35,917 nt of DNA from the NCBI GenBank assembly GCA_012842035.1, contig DUTO01000095.1, forward strand, positions 1 through 35,917. Direction: 5' to 3'. Source of the DNA: Clostridia bacterium (lineage in GTDB: Bacteria > Bacillota > Peptococcia > DRI-13 > DTU073). Made by a program: the position numbers and the translations under genes. The stretch's first letter is position 1. The number at the start of each line of letters is the position of its first letter. The notes beneath the pieces are model-generated. The model searched no databases. It saw nothing but the letters and a program-made list of their open reading frames with translations, and had not been told where the DNA came from. This document shows, piece by piece, positions 14,462-23,141 of the stretch.

Positions 14462-16384
14462 ATGAAAAAAAAGACATTTTACATTACGACCCCGATTTAT
14501 TATCCGAGTGCCAGTTTGCATATAGGTCATGCTTTAACGACGGTAATGGCCGATACTATGGCTCGTTATAAAAAAATGCAAGGTTTTGATACTTATTTTT
14601 TAACCGGTTCTGATGAACATGGTTTAAAGATTGAGCAAAGTGCTCAAGCTGTAGGTCAAGAACCTCAAGAATATGTGGATAAAATAGTAGCCGGTTTTAA
14701 ATCCCTTTGGCAAAAACTGCTGATTTCTCATGATGACTTTATTCGTACGACAGAAGAGCGGCATAAAAAAGTGGCCCAGGCTATTTTTCAGAAAATATAT
14801 GAGCAAGGTGATATTTATCTTTCTACTTATGAAGGGTGGTATTGTACACCTTGTGAAACCTTTTTTACAGAACGGCAATTAGGTGAAGAGCGGTTATGTC
14901 CTGATTGTCAGCGCCCTGTGGAATTAATTAAAGAAGAAAGCTACTTTTTTAAAATGTCCAAATATGCGGAGCGACTTTTAGAACATATTGCGGAAAACCC
15001 GGAATTTATTCAGCCTGTCTCGCGGCGTAATGAGATGATTAATTTTATCAAAAGTGGTTTAGAAGATTTATGTGTTTCGAGAACTACTTTTAGTTGGGGT
15101 ATTCCGGTACCCATTAATGAAAAACATGTAATTTATGTTTGGTTTGATGCGTTAACGAATTATTTGAGCGCTTTAGGTTATGGTACAGAGCATGATCAGT
15201 TATATCAAAAATATTGGCCCGCCGATGTTCATTTGGTAGGTAAAGACATTGTTCGTTTTCATACAGTAATTTGGCCGACGATTTTGATGGCCGCCGGTCT
15301 TCCTTTGCCTAAACAGGTTTTCGGTCATGGCTGGTTGCTTTTAGATTCCGGGAAGATGTCTAAATCGAAAGGGAATGTGGTTGACCCTGTTGTTTTAATT
15401 GAAAAATATGGTGTGGATGCGGTGCGCTACTTTTTATTGCGAGAAATTCCTTTAGGCTTAGATGGTTATTATTCTGAAGCTAATTTGATTCAGCGGATTA
15501 ATACCGACTTGGCTAATGACTTTGGCAATCTTGTTTCACGTAGTGTGACCATGGTAGAAAAGTATTGTGGTGGTGAAGTGCCATCAGCGCAAGGGGAAGC
15601 AGATCCTTTCGAACGTGAGTTGCTGGCCTTGGCTGCTACTGTGCCTCAAGCGGTAGCGGGGTTTTATGACCGGATGGACTTTGCTAATGCTTTAGATTGT
15701 GTTTGGCGCTTGGTAAAGAGGGCTAATAAGTATATTGATGAAACAATGCCTTGGGTTTTGGCCAAAGACCCTTGTCAAAAGGGAAAATTAGATACGGTTT
15801 TATATAATTTAATAGAAGTTATTCGGATCGTTACTGTAATGATTGCCCCGGCCATGCCTGCTCTGTGGCCCAAAGTGTCTGCTCAGATTGGGGCTACTGT
15901 TACCTTTCAGCCAACTTGGGCTGATATTGAATGGGGCAAAACACGTCCCGGACAGGTGGTCGCCAAAGGCAAACCCCTTTTCCCCCGCATTGAGGTCAGA
16001 GAAGAACAGAAAAAAAAGCAGGAAGAAAAGCAAGCAGCAGAAAAGGGGAAGATAGAGTCAGGGGAAATAGCGTTTGAGGACTTTGCTAAAATAGATTTAC
16101 GCGTAGCAGAGGTTCTGGCTTGTGAAAAAGTAGAAGATACGGAAAAACTTTTAAAATTAGAGATAAGAATAGGTGAGGAAACGCGGACAATTGTTTCCGG
16201 CATAGCTCAGCATTACACCCCTCAAGAGCTGGTGGGCAAAAAGGTTATCGTGGTGGCTAATCTAAAACCGGCTAAATTGCGCGGTATTTTATCTGAAGGT
16301 ATGCTTTTAGTAGCTTCACATGGTGATGTTTTAGAAGTTTTGACTGTGGAGCAGAATTTGCCATCAGGTAGTGAGGTTAATTAA
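14462..16384 (+). CDS. metG: Methionyl-tRNA synthetase
   Basis: This 640-residue class I synthetase (metS in B. subtilis) has the HIGH motif at residues 20-23 and KMSKS near 298. A zinc knuckle has CTPC and CPDC near 127 and 144. The C-terminal tRNA-binding (Arc1p/EMAPII-like) domain covers about 535-640 (FAKIDLRVAEV). A charged linker rich in Lys, Glu and Gln near 515-530 joins it. The enzyme charges tRNA-Met. Expression is controlled by the Met T-box upstream. AAGGAGG lies 12 bases before the ATG. tatD follows with its ribosome binding site overlapping the metG stop. Confidence 0.97.
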   Translation: MKKKTFYITTPIYYPSASLHIGHALTTVMADTMARYKKMQGFDTYFLTGSDEHGLKIEQSAQAVGQEPQEYVDKIVAGFKSLWQKLLISHDDFIRTTEERHKKVAQAIFQKIYEQGDIYLSTYEGWYCTPCETFFTERQLGEERLCPDCQRPVELIKEESYFFKMSKYAERLLEHIAENPEFIQPVSRRNEMINFIKSGLEDLCVSRTTFSWGIPVPINEKHVIYVWFDALTNYLSALGYGTEHDQLYQKYWPADVHLVGKDIVRFHTVIWPTILMAAGLPLPKQVFGHGWLLLDSGKMSKSKGNVVDPVVLIEKYGVDAVRYFLLREIPLGLDGYYSEANLIQRINTDLANDFGNLVSRSVTMVEKYCGGEVPSAQGEADPFERELLALAATVPQAVAGFYDRMDFANALDCVWRLVKRANKYIDETMPWVLAKDPCQKGKLDTVLYNLIEVIRIVTVMIAPAMPALWPKVSAQIGATVTFQPTWADIEWGKTRPGQVVAKGKPLFPRIEVREEQKKKQEEKQAAEKGKIESGEIAFEDFAKIDLRVAEVLACEKVEDTEKLLKLEIRIGEETRTIVSGIAQHYTPQELVGKKVIVVANLKPAKLRGILSEGMLLVASHGDVLEVLTVEQNLPSGSEVN

Positions 16385-16397
16385 GGAGGCTGGTGAT

Positions 16398-17183
16398 ATG
16401 TATTTTGATACACATGCTCATTTAGATGATATTCAGTTTGCGGAAGACCAAGCAGCAGTAATTAAGCGTGCTCAAAAGGCCGAAGTGGAGTTAATTATTA
16501 ATGTTGGTTGTAGTGATCCCGCGACCTGGTATAATGAAGCCTTAATCCAAAAATACAACTTTATTTATGCGGCGGTAGGCTTGCATCCCCATGAGGCCCA
16601 AGACCTTAAGCCAGAAAGCTTAGCCCAATTATATGAATTAGCCCAAAAGCCTCGCGTCGTAGCTGTGGGGGAGATTGGGCTTGATTATCATTATGACTTT
16701 TCACCACGTGCTACACAACAGATGGTGTTTCGTAAAATGATTGGCTTGGCGCGTGATTTACAATTACCACTAATTATTCATTGTCGTGAGGCTTATGAGG
16801 ACGTTTTGCGGATTATTAAAGCAGAGAAGGCGAGTGAAGTAGGTGGTGTTTTCCATTGTTATTCGGGAAGTTGGCCCGGAGCTAAGGAAATTTTTAAATT
16901 AGGATTTTATCTTGCTTTAGGTGGTGTGGTAACTTTTGCAAATGCGCGCAAAGCAGTAGAAGTGGCGCGAAAAATACCACTGGAGTATCTTTTGTTAGAA
17001 ACTGATTGTCCTTATTTAACTCCTGTTCCTTATCGAGGTCAAAGGAATGAGCCTGCTTATGTGGTTAAGGTGGCTGAAAAGATTGCGGAGCTTAAAGGTA
17101 TAGCTGTAGAAGAAGTAGCACAGGCTACTTTAGTTAATGGAAAGAGGTTGTTTAACATTGCGGGAGATTTTAAAAAAACATAA
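16398..17183 (+). CDS. tatD: TatD family metal-dependent deoxyribonuclease
   Basis: This 261-residue TIM-barrel hydrolase has the metal ligands expected of TatD: FDTHAHLD (3-10), GEIGLDYHYD, IHCREA, FHCYSG and LLETDCPYL. The last also carries the conserved Asp. Family members act as 3'-5' DNases in repair; B. subtilis YabD is the relative downstream of metS. ATG 16398 has AAGGAGG 8 bases before it; an earlier in-frame ATG at 16371 lies within metG and adds nothing conserved. It overlaps rsmA by 26 bases. Confidence 0.92.
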   Translation: MYFDTHAHLDDIQFAEDQAAVIKRAQKAEVELIINVGCSDPATWYNEALIQKYNFIYAAVGLHPHEAQDLKPESLAQLYELAQKPRVVAVGEIGLDYHYDFSPRATQQMVFRKMIGLARDLQLPLIIHCREAYEDVLRIIKAEKASEVGGVFHCYSGSWPGAKEIFKLGFYLALGGVVTFANARKAVEVARKIPLEYLLLETDCPYLTPVPYRGQRNEPAYVVKVAEKIAELKGIAVEEVAQATLVNGKRLFNIAGDFKKT

Positions 17184-18000
17184 TTTCCGTTATAAAAAAA
17201 AATGGGGACAGAATTTTATTTTTGAGCAAAATTTATTACAGCGCATAGTAACAGAGGCAGGCATTGTTCCCGGAGACTGCGTGGTAGAAATAGGAGCTGG
17301 AGTTGGGACATTGACTCGTGAGCTTTTAGCCCAGGGCGCCCAAGTGTTGGCTATTGAAATTGATCGAACCTTGTTGCCCCTTTTAGCTAGTTTGTTTGCG
17401 GAGGAGAACGTTGTTTTTGTCCAAGGCGATGTAATGCAGCTGGACTTAGATGAATTAACACGCGCCCAGGGCTGGTCCGGTTATAAGGTGGTAGCTAATC
17501 TTCCTTATTATATTACTACTCCTCTAGTGATGAAATTATTGGAAGAAGAAGCGGAGATTGAAGATATTGTGGTGATGATGCAAAAAGAAGTGGCGGCAAG
17601 ATTAATGGCTGTGCCGGGCACGAAGGAATATGGTGCGCTTACCTTAGCTGTACAGTATTATGCGGAACCGGAAATACTGTTTCCCGTTTCGCGACATGTT
17701 TTTCAGCCTGTTCCCCAGGTGGATTCTGCTGTAATTCGTTTAAAACCCAGAAAAGAGCCTCCCGTTCAGGTAGAGGATAAGGCCTTGCTCTTTAGAATTA
17801 TTAAAGCTGCTTTTGGACAACGGCGCAAGGTTTTACTTAATTCGCTTTTGAAAACACACCCGGGTGTGGAGAAAAAAACACTTGGAGAAGTATTGGTACA
17901 GGCTGGGATCGATTCCCGGATCCGAGGAGAAGTCTTAAGTTTAGAACAATTCGCCATTTTGTCTAATATTTGGGTTGCAAAAATAAAACAAATGATATAA
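17158..18000 (+). CDS. rsmA: 16S rRNA dimethyladenosine transferase RsmA (KsgA)
   Basis: This 280-residue enzyme dimethylates A1518 and A1519 of 16S rRNA. It has KKKWGQNF near the N-terminus, VVEIGAGVGTLT for SAM binding and NLPYYITTP (motif IV). QPVPQVDSAV follows, and the C-terminal helical domain contains AAFGQRRK. I favour the TTG start at 17158, since AAAGAGG lies about 10 bases upstream. ATG 17137 is possible but has no ribosome binding site. Both lie inside the end of tatD. The rnmV (RNase M5) gene that usually separates the two in Firmicutes is missing. Confidence 0.95.
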   Translation: MREILKKHNFRYKKKWGQNFIFEQNLLQRIVTEAGIVPGDCVVEIGAGVGTLTRELLAQGAQVLAIEIDRTLLPLLASLFAEENVVFVQGDVMQLDLDELTRAQGWSGYKVVANLPYYITTPLVMKLLEEEAEIEDIVVMMQKEVAARLMAVPGTKEYGALTLAVQYYAEPEILFPVSRHVFQPVPQVDSAVIRLKPRKEPPVQVEDKALLFRIIKAAFGQRRKVLLNSLLKTHPGVEKKTLGEVLVQAGIDSRIRGEVLSLEQFAILSNIWVAKIKQMI

Positions 18001-18018
18001 AGTAGTACGAAGGTATAA

Positions 18019-18068
18019 AAAAGAAGGTAACAGGGTATACTCACGCTGTTACTTTCTTTTGGTTTTTT
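18019..18068 (+). terminator. Terminator after rsmA
   Basis: AAAGAAGGTAACAG pairs with CTGTTACTTTCTTT across a 12-base loop, followed by T-rich sequence on the plus strand. Confidence 0.75.
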
Positions 18069-18167
18069 TTACTACTGGAAAACCCCAAAAGGGCAAACTA
18101 TAATAAGCGTTACAACTGACAACTTGCTACAAAACAATGTGTTTAAGTTGCCGGAGGAGGCGAATTA

Positions 18168-18776
18168 ATGAGAAAAAAACATTTTTTAGCCATTACTGTA
18201 CTTACGTTTATGTTCATGTTGCTGATGGCTTCTCCCCTTTTTGCCGCTACTACTCATAAAGTTAAAAAGGGGGATACTTTATTTAGGTTAAGTCGAAATT
18301 ATGGTGTTTCTATTGCCGAGATTAAGAGTGCTAATGGTTTAAAATCAGATTTAATTCTAATTGGACAAGTATTAAGGATTCCTACAGCGACTACTAATGT
18401 TTCGCGTAGTGGAAGAGATTTTAGTCAAGCAGAAATTAATTGGTTAGCCCGGGTCGTCCATGGTGAAGCCCGCGGGGAGTCTTATACAGGGCAAGTGGCT
18501 GTGGCAGCCGTTGTGCTTAATCGTGTTGATAGTAGGCAGTTCCCGAATACGGTGCAAGGGGTAGTTTTTCAGCCGGGTGCTTTTACGGCGGTTACCGATG
18601 GGCAGATTAATTTAACTCCTAATACAATAGCATATAGAGCTGTGCGTGAGGCTATAGCCGGTTCCGACCCTTCCGGGGGTGCCCTTTATTATTGGAATCC
18701 GGCCAAAGCTACCAGCAAATGGATTTGGTCACGCACAATCATTAACCGTATCGGTAATCATGTTTTTGGGATTTAA
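18168..18776 (+). CDS. Secreted LysM and SleB-type cell wall hydrolase
   Basis: This 202-residue exported protein has a signal peptide (residues 1-26, ending ASPLFA-A). One LysM domain covers about 29-73 (HKVKKGDTLFRLSRNYGVS). A hydrolase_2/SleB-like domain covers about 85-202, with the catalytic-region motif ARVVHGEARGE containing the conserved Glu. SleB enzymes are lytic transglycosylases that break the spore cortex during germination. This form could act on spore cortex or on the vegetative wall. It is flanked by terminators at both ends, so it is monocistronic. GGAGGAGGCG precedes the ATG. Confidence 0.88.
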   Translation: MRKKHFLAITVLTFMFMLLMASPLFAATTHKVKKGDTLFRLSRNYGVSIAEIKSANGLKSDLILIGQVLRIPTATTNVSRSGRDFSQAEINWLARVVHGEARGESYTGQVAVAAVVLNRVDSRQFPNTVQGVVFQPGAFTAVTDGQINLTPNTIAYRAVREAIAGSDPSGGALYYWNPAKATSKWIWSRTIINRIGNHVFGI

Positions 18777-18814
18777 TTTGGGGTATATAAATTAATAAGT
18801 TTGTTGTCAGAGAT

Positions 18815-18864
18815 TTAAAAAAGTGAGCCTTTCTCAACTAATGTGGAGAAGGGCTTACTTTTTG
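18815..18864. terminator. Terminator after the LysM-SleB gene
   Basis: AAAAAAGTGAGCC and GGGCTTACTTTTT, plus TTCTC/GAGAA within, form a long stem with a small loop and a T-tract. Confidence 0.75.
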
Positions 18865-18937
18865 GGCAGGAAAAGGCAGAAAAAAAGCTAAATAAGAGTA
18901 GGAAGGAGTTCGGTAGGAAAGGGAAAGGGGGAGGTTA

Positions 18938-20302
18938 ATGAAATATCGGAAAGAGAAAGACTCTTTAGGTGAGGTTTTAGTCCCCGATGATAAGTTGTGG
19001 GGGGCTCAGACGCAAAGAAGTCTGGAAAACTTTAAAATAGGGCAAGAAAAAATGCCACGTGAAATAATTAGGGCTTTAGTGTTAATTAAAAAAGTAGCGG
19101 CTCAAGTTAATTATGAATTGGGGCTACTGGCTGAGGCAGAACAACAGGCAATAGGGCAAGCATGTACAGAGATTTTAGAGGGTAGTTTGGCAGATAATTT
19201 TCCTTTGGTTGTTTGGCAAACGGGGAGCGGTACCCAGACAAATATGAATGTCAATGAAGTCATTGCCCGGCGCGCTAATCAGATTTTAGGAAGAGAGAAA
19301 GTTCATCCTCATGACCAGGTTAATAAGGGGCAGAGTTCTAATGATGTTTTCCCTACGGCTATACATATCGCGGCGGTAATGGCTTTAGAGGATGATCTTT
19401 TACCGGCAATTAGGCAATTAAAAAAGACTTTTGCCCAAAAAGGTGAGGAGTATCAGGATGTGCTCAAGATTGGTCGGACTCATTTACAGGATGCCACTCC
19501 TCTGACTTTTGGTCAGGAGATTAGTGCTTGGGAGCGGATGTTAGAAAAGGCCGAAGCCATGCTTAAAGAAAGTGTGGTGCATTTAAGGGAATTGGCTTTA
19601 GGGGGTACTGCTGTAGGCACGGGGTTGAATACCCATCCCGAGTTTGCCGAGCGGGCTGTGGCTAAAATTAAGCAATTGACTAAAAAAGAGTTTGGGGTGG
19701 CCCCCAACAAGTTTCATGCGTTGACCAGTAAAGATGCCCTTGTTTTTGCCCATGGAGCTTTAAAAGCACTGGCCGCAGATTTAATGAAGATAGCTAATGA
19801 TGTCAGGTGGTTAGCCAGTGGCCCACGTTGTGGGTTAGGGGAATTAAGCCTGCCGGCCAATGAACCGGGCAGTTCCATTATGCCCGGTAAGGTTAACCCT
19901 ACACAATGCGAAGCGTTAACCATGGTTGCTTGTCAAGTAATGGGGAATGATGTCACCCTTGGCATGGCGGCCAGTCAGGGTAATTTGCAACTAAATGTTT
20001 TTATGCCGGTATGTGCTTATAATTTCTTGCAGTCGGTACATTTGTTAAGCGAAGCCATTGTTTCTTTCCGGCAAAATTGTATAGAGGGGATGAAGCCTAA
20101 GCGGGAGCAAATGCAAAGCTATCTGGAAAGTTCGTTAATGTTGGTAACGGCTTTAACTCCTTATCTAGGTTATGAAAAAGCGGCTCAAATAGCTCAAACG
20201 GCATCTCGGGAAGGACTTACCTTAAAAGAAGCGGCTTTAAAACTGAAATTATTGACAGCAGAAGAATTTGAGCAATATGTGCGACCGGAGAAGATGGTTT
20301 AA
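18938..20302 (+). CDS. fumC: Class II fumarate hydratase
   Basis: This 454-residue enzyme of the fumarase/aspartase superfamily reversibly hydrates fumarate to malate without an Fe-S cluster. It has GSGTQTNMNVNEV (~95-107), HPHDQVNKGQSSNDVFPT and GGTAVGTGLN. The signature loop is GSSIMPGKVNPTQCE at about 309-323. Fumarase rather than aspartase is favoured by the HPHDQVNKGQSSND segment and the length. The ribosome binding site is GGGGGAGG. It lies 19 bases before a malic enzyme gene, so the pair would convert fumarate to pyruvate through malate. Confidence 0.93.
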   Translation: MKYRKEKDSLGEVLVPDDKLWGAQTQRSLENFKIGQEKMPREIIRALVLIKKVAAQVNYELGLLAEAEQQAIGQACTEILEGSLADNFPLVVWQTGSGTQTNMNVNEVIARRANQILGREKVHPHDQVNKGQSSNDVFPTAIHIAAVMALEDDLLPAIRQLKKTFAQKGEEYQDVLKIGRTHLQDATPLTFGQEISAWERMLEKAEAMLKESVVHLRELALGGTAVGTGLNTHPEFAERAVAKIKQLTKKEFGVAPNKFHALTSKDALVFAHGALKALAADLMKIANDVRWLASGPRCGLGELSLPANEPGSSIMPGKVNPTQCEALTMVACQVMGNDVTLGMAASQGNLQLNVFMPVCAYNFLQSVHLLSEAIVSFRQNCIEGMKPKREQMQSYLESSLMLVTALTPYLGYEKAAQIAQTASREGLTLKEAALKLKLLTAEEFEQYVRPEKMV

Positions 20303-20321
20303 GCTAAAGGAGGTCTAAAAG

Positions 20322-21551
20322 GTGGATTATACGAAGAAAGCTTTGGAGATGCATAAACAGTTAAAAGGGAAATTAACAGTGCAAAGTAAGGTTTCTTTAC
20401 AAAACAAAGAAAATTTGGCCCTGGCTTATACACCGGGAGTAGCTGAACCTTGTAAGTTGATTGCCCAGGATAAGTCTTTAGTTTATGAGTATACCCTGAA
20501 GGGAAATTTGATTGCTGTTGTTTCCGATGGGACAGCAGTATTGGGGCTGGGGAATATTGGGCCGGAGGCTGCACTACCGGTAATGGAGGGGAAATGTATC
20601 CTGTTTAAAGAGTTTGCCGGTGTGGATGCTGTTCCTTTATGTATAGGAACGACAGATGTGGAGAAGATTGTGGAGTTTGTGGTACAAGTGTCTCCTACTT
20701 TTGGCGGTATAAATTTAGAAGATATTAGTAGTCCTCGTTGTTTTGTTATTGAAAGAAAATTAAAAGAAAGATTAGCGATTCCTGTTTTTCATGATGACCA
20801 GCATGGTACGGCCGTTGTTGTTTTAGCCGCCTTAATTAATGCGGCCAAGGTAGTGGGTAAAGAGTTTATAGAGTTGCAAGTGATTATTAATGGTGCCGGG
20901 GCCGCTGGAATCAGTATTGCTAAGCTTTTAAAGGCAGCAGGGCTTCAAGATATAATTTTATGTAACCGCGGTGGGGCTATTTATCAAGGTTGCCCCCAAA
21001 AAATAAATAGTGAGCAAGAACGGATGGCTTTAGAGACGAACTTAGAGCGGAAGAAAGGGTTATTGGAGGACGTCATTCAAGGTGCTGATGTGTTTATCGG
21101 AGTTTCACAAGCAGGCTTACTTACTGCGGAGATGGTGCAGCAAATGAAAAAAGAGCCTATTGTTTTAGCGCTGGCTAACCCTTTGCCGGAAATATTTCCG
21201 GAGGAGGCATTGGCGGCCGGGGCAAAAGTTGTGGGCACAGGGCGGTCCGATTATCCTAATCAAATTAATAATGTGTTAGCTTTCCCCGGTATTTTCCGTG
21301 GTGCTTTAGATGTGCAAGCTACAGATATTAATGAAGCGATGAAATTGGCGGCAGCGCGGGCGTTAGCTCAGGTGCTTACGCCGGAAGAGCTGACAGCTGA
21401 TTATATTGTGCCTTCGGCTTTTGATTTCCGTGTAGGTCCCAGCGTAGCTGACGCTGTAGCAGAAGCTGCGGTTAAGTCGGGTGTAGCTCGTAAAAGATTA
21501 AGCTATGCCGTAGAGTTAGCGCAAGCCAGTAGCTTAATGAAAAAAAGTTAA
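20322..21551 (+). CDS. NAD(P)-dependent malic enzyme
   Basis: This 409-residue short malic enzyme has LAYTPGVAEPC near residues 32-42 and the metal-binding DDQHGTAVV. A Rossmann NGAGAAGIS lies near 190-198 and LANPLPEIFPEEA further on. It decarboxylates malate to pyruvate, with reduction of NAD or NADP, or works in reverse. No phosphotransacetylase-like domain is attached. It starts at GTG 20322 with AAAGGAGG upstream and is in an operon with fumC. Cofactor preference cannot be read with confidence. Confidence 0.93.
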   Translation: MDYTKKALEMHKQLKGKLTVQSKVSLQNKENLALAYTPGVAEPCKLIAQDKSLVYEYTLKGNLIAVVSDGTAVLGLGNIGPEAALPVMEGKCILFKEFAGVDAVPLCIGTTDVEKIVEFVVQVSPTFGGINLEDISSPRCFVIERKLKERLAIPVFHDDQHGTAVVVLAALINAAKVVGKEFIELQVIINGAGAAGISIAKLLKAAGLQDIILCNRGGAIYQGCPQKINSEQERMALETNLERKKGLLEDVIQGADVFIGVSQAGLLTAEMVQQMKKEPIVLALANPLPEIFPEEALAAGAKVVGTGRSDYPNQINNVLAFPGIFRGALDVQATDINEAMKLAAARALAQVLTPEELTADYIVPSAFDFRVGPSVADAVAEAAVKSGVARKRLSYAVELAQASSLMKKS

Positions 21552-21576
21552 AAGGTGTATTTTCTCCTTTATATTT

Positions 21577-21605
21577 AACCAAGCGTAGGCGAAAAACATA
21601 GAATA
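21577..21605 (+). promoter_or_regulatory. Possible sigma-K type promoter of yabG
   Basis: CATAGAATA (21597-21605) matches the sigma-K -10 pattern CATAnnnTA. AACC at 21577-21580, 16 bases upstream, could supply the -35 AC. B. subtilis yabG is sigma-K dependent, which makes this plausible. Sites this short do occur by chance. Confidence 0.4.
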
Positions 21606-21627
21606 GAATGTAAAGGAGAGATGCCGG

Positions 21628-22521
21628 ATGAAGAAACAATTAGAAGTAGGCGATATTGTCGGTCGCAAATCTCATGGTAGTGATATCTTGTTTCGGATCA
21701 CGGAGATTGTTAGTGAGTTTGAGGAAGCGAAAGCCCTTTTAAGGGGGCTGGATGTAAGACTGTATGCTGATGCTCCTCTCCGGGATTTAGAAAAAAAGAC
21801 TTTCTCCGAAATTAGTAAATATAGACAGCAATATATAAAAAAAAACAGTGCCTGCATGCGTCGCATCTTTGAACGGAGGCTGGAGGATGAAACAAGGCTT
21901 TTTTTAAGAAGGGGAGAAGAAGGCTTTAAAAAAACAATGCGAACCGAGGATACGACTCATTTTGAAGTGCCGGGGGAAGTTTTGCATTTGGATGGGGATA
22001 AAGAATATTTACAACTATGTAAAACGACGTATGCTCAGCTTAATATTAAAATGAATGGCTTTGAAGTTCCGGAGGAAAAGCAACCGGAATTGGTGTATGA
22101 GTATTTACAAAAATATACTCCTAATATTCTTGTTTTAACAGGACATGATGGTGTGCTTAAAAATATTACTGATTTTAAGAATGTGGATAATTACAGAAAT
22201 TCTCCTTATTTTATTAAAGCGGTACGTAAAGCACGTGAGTATGAGCCGGGTCGTGATGACTTGATTATTTTTGCCGGGGCTTGTCAGTCTCATTATGAGG
22301 CTTTAATTGCGGCCGGGGCTAATTTTGCCAGTTCCCCGCAAAGAGTTTTAATTCATGCGTTCGACCCTGTTTTTATTGCAGAGAAATTAGCCTATAGTTC
22401 TATTTATGAAGCTTTAAGTGTAGAAGATATTTTAAATAATACAATTACCGGCTTAGATGGGGTGGGGGGAATTGAAACTAGAGGTTGTTTACGCCTTGGT
22501 TATCCTAAATCGCCATATTAG
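21628..22521 (+). CDS. yabG: Sporulation-specific protease YabG
   Basis: This 297-residue protein matches YabG: an N-terminal barrel-like region (VGDIVGRKSHGSDILFRI) and a downstream peptidase region. The latter contains LTGHDGVLK, DLIIFAGACQSHYEALIAAGANF and SSPQRVLIHAFDP (about 170-250). The His and Cys in these segments are candidate catalytic residues. YabG is made in the mother cell and trims spore coat proteins; in C. difficile it also processes germination proteases. The position just upstream of veg matches B. subtilis. GGAGAG precedes the ATG. Confidence 0.92.
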   Translation: MKKQLEVGDIVGRKSHGSDILFRITEIVSEFEEAKALLRGLDVRLYADAPLRDLEKKTFSEISKYRQQYIKKNSACMRRIFERRLEDETRLFLRRGEEGFKKTMRTEDTTHFEVPGEVLHLDGDKEYLQLCKTTYAQLNIKMNGFEVPEEKQPELVYEYLQKYTPNILVLTGHDGVLKNITDFKNVDNYRNSPYFIKAVRKAREYEPGRDDLIIFAGACQSHYEALIAAGANFASSPQRVLIHAFDPVFIAEKLAYSSIYEALSVEDILNNTITGLDGVGGIETRGCLRLGYPKSPY

Positions 22522-22545
22522 GCTTGTTAAGCGCTTTTTTGTTTG

Positions 22546-22574
22546 TTGACAAGGCAAGGCGAGTCTAGTATAAT
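22546..22574 (+). promoter_or_regulatory. Perfect consensus sigma-A promoter P1 of veg
   Basis: TTGACA (22546-22551) and TATAAT (22569-22574) are exactly 17 bases apart, a full consensus match. It lies 72 bases before the veg start. Confidence 0.9.
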
Positions 22575-22585
22575 ATAATATTTAT

Positions 22586-22614
22586 TTGACAAGATGCCAA
22601 TTTGATGATACAAT
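22586..22614 (+). promoter_or_regulatory. Second sigma-A promoter P2 of veg
   Basis: TTGACA (22586-22591) and TACAAT (22609-22614) are 17 bases apart, the same elements as recalled for the B. subtilis veg promoter. It is 40 bases downstream of P1, so the two are in tandem on the same face spacing. Confidence 0.85.
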
Positions 22615-22645
22615 TAGTTTGTTATTATAGAAAGAAGGTGGTGTC

Positions 22646-22921
22646 TTGTTAGCCAAAAAGGTTTTTGCAGATATTAAGCGTGATTTAGAGCCATTTGTGG
22701 GTAATAAAATCAAGCTTAAGGCGAATCGAGGGCGAAAAAAAATTATTGAAAAAGTAGGTGTGCTAGAAAGCACTTATCCTAATATTTTTGTAATTCGCTT
22801 AGATGAAAAACAAGTTAAACGCCGTATTTCTTTTACCTATGCTGATATTTTAACAGATACTGTTCAGCTAACTGTTTTTGATGGAGATGAGAACATTAGA
22901 ATAACGGCTAATGGTTCATAA
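22646..22921 (+). CDS. veg: Veg protein
   Basis: This 91-residue protein has the Veg family body (IKRDLEPFVGNKIKLKANRGRKKIIEK in the first third, SFTYADILTDTVQLTVF near the end). Veg is a highly expressed protein of Gram-positives that in B. subtilis stimulates biofilm matrix genes. It begins with TTG 22646, supported by AAGAAGGTGG upstream. Strong tandem promoters and a terminator make it a single-gene unit, in line with the high expression seen for veg elsewhere. Confidence 0.93.
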   Translation: MLAKKVFADIKRDLEPFVGNKIKLKANRGRKKIIEKVGVLESTYPNIFVIRLDEKQVKRRISFTYADILTDTVQLTVFDGDENIRITANGS

Positions 22922-22950
22922 CTGCTGAGTTTCAGCAGTTTTTTTATTTT
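22920..22950 (+). terminator. Terminator of veg
   Basis: AACTGCTGA and TCAGCAGTT flank a 3-base loop and are followed by seven T. The stem begins at the veg stop codon. Confidence 0.85.
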
Positions 22951-22975
22951 AAAATAACAAAATGAAGAATTTCCC

Positions 22976-23013
22976 ATACCCTTTTAATCTTGCAAAAAAG
23001 AGGGTATTTTTTA
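22976..23013 (+). terminator. Second hairpin after veg
   Basis: ATACCCTTTT pairs with AAAAGAGGGTAT (one bulged/mismatched base) over an A-rich loop and runs into six T. It is either a backup terminator for veg or an attenuator of the next gene. Confidence 0.5.
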
Positions 23014-23141
23014 TGCTTGAGCAAGAGCAAAAGGTTGTAACAACAGGGAAGAAAAAATATCAAGTTTGTCGGAAGATAAGCCAATCAAGTAAAATACAAT
23101 TATGTCTTTTGACAAATTTGATTAAAAAGGGGAGGTTTTGG

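Noticed and set aside
20299..20574. 91-codon minus-strand open frame over the malic enzyme start
   Set aside because: It covers conserved codons of the malic enzyme and has no translation signal.
22962..23141. 60-codon N-terminal extension of the CAP-domain protein
   Set aside because: It would bury the signal peptide and overlap a terminator-like hairpin, while ATG 23142 has a strong ribosome binding site.
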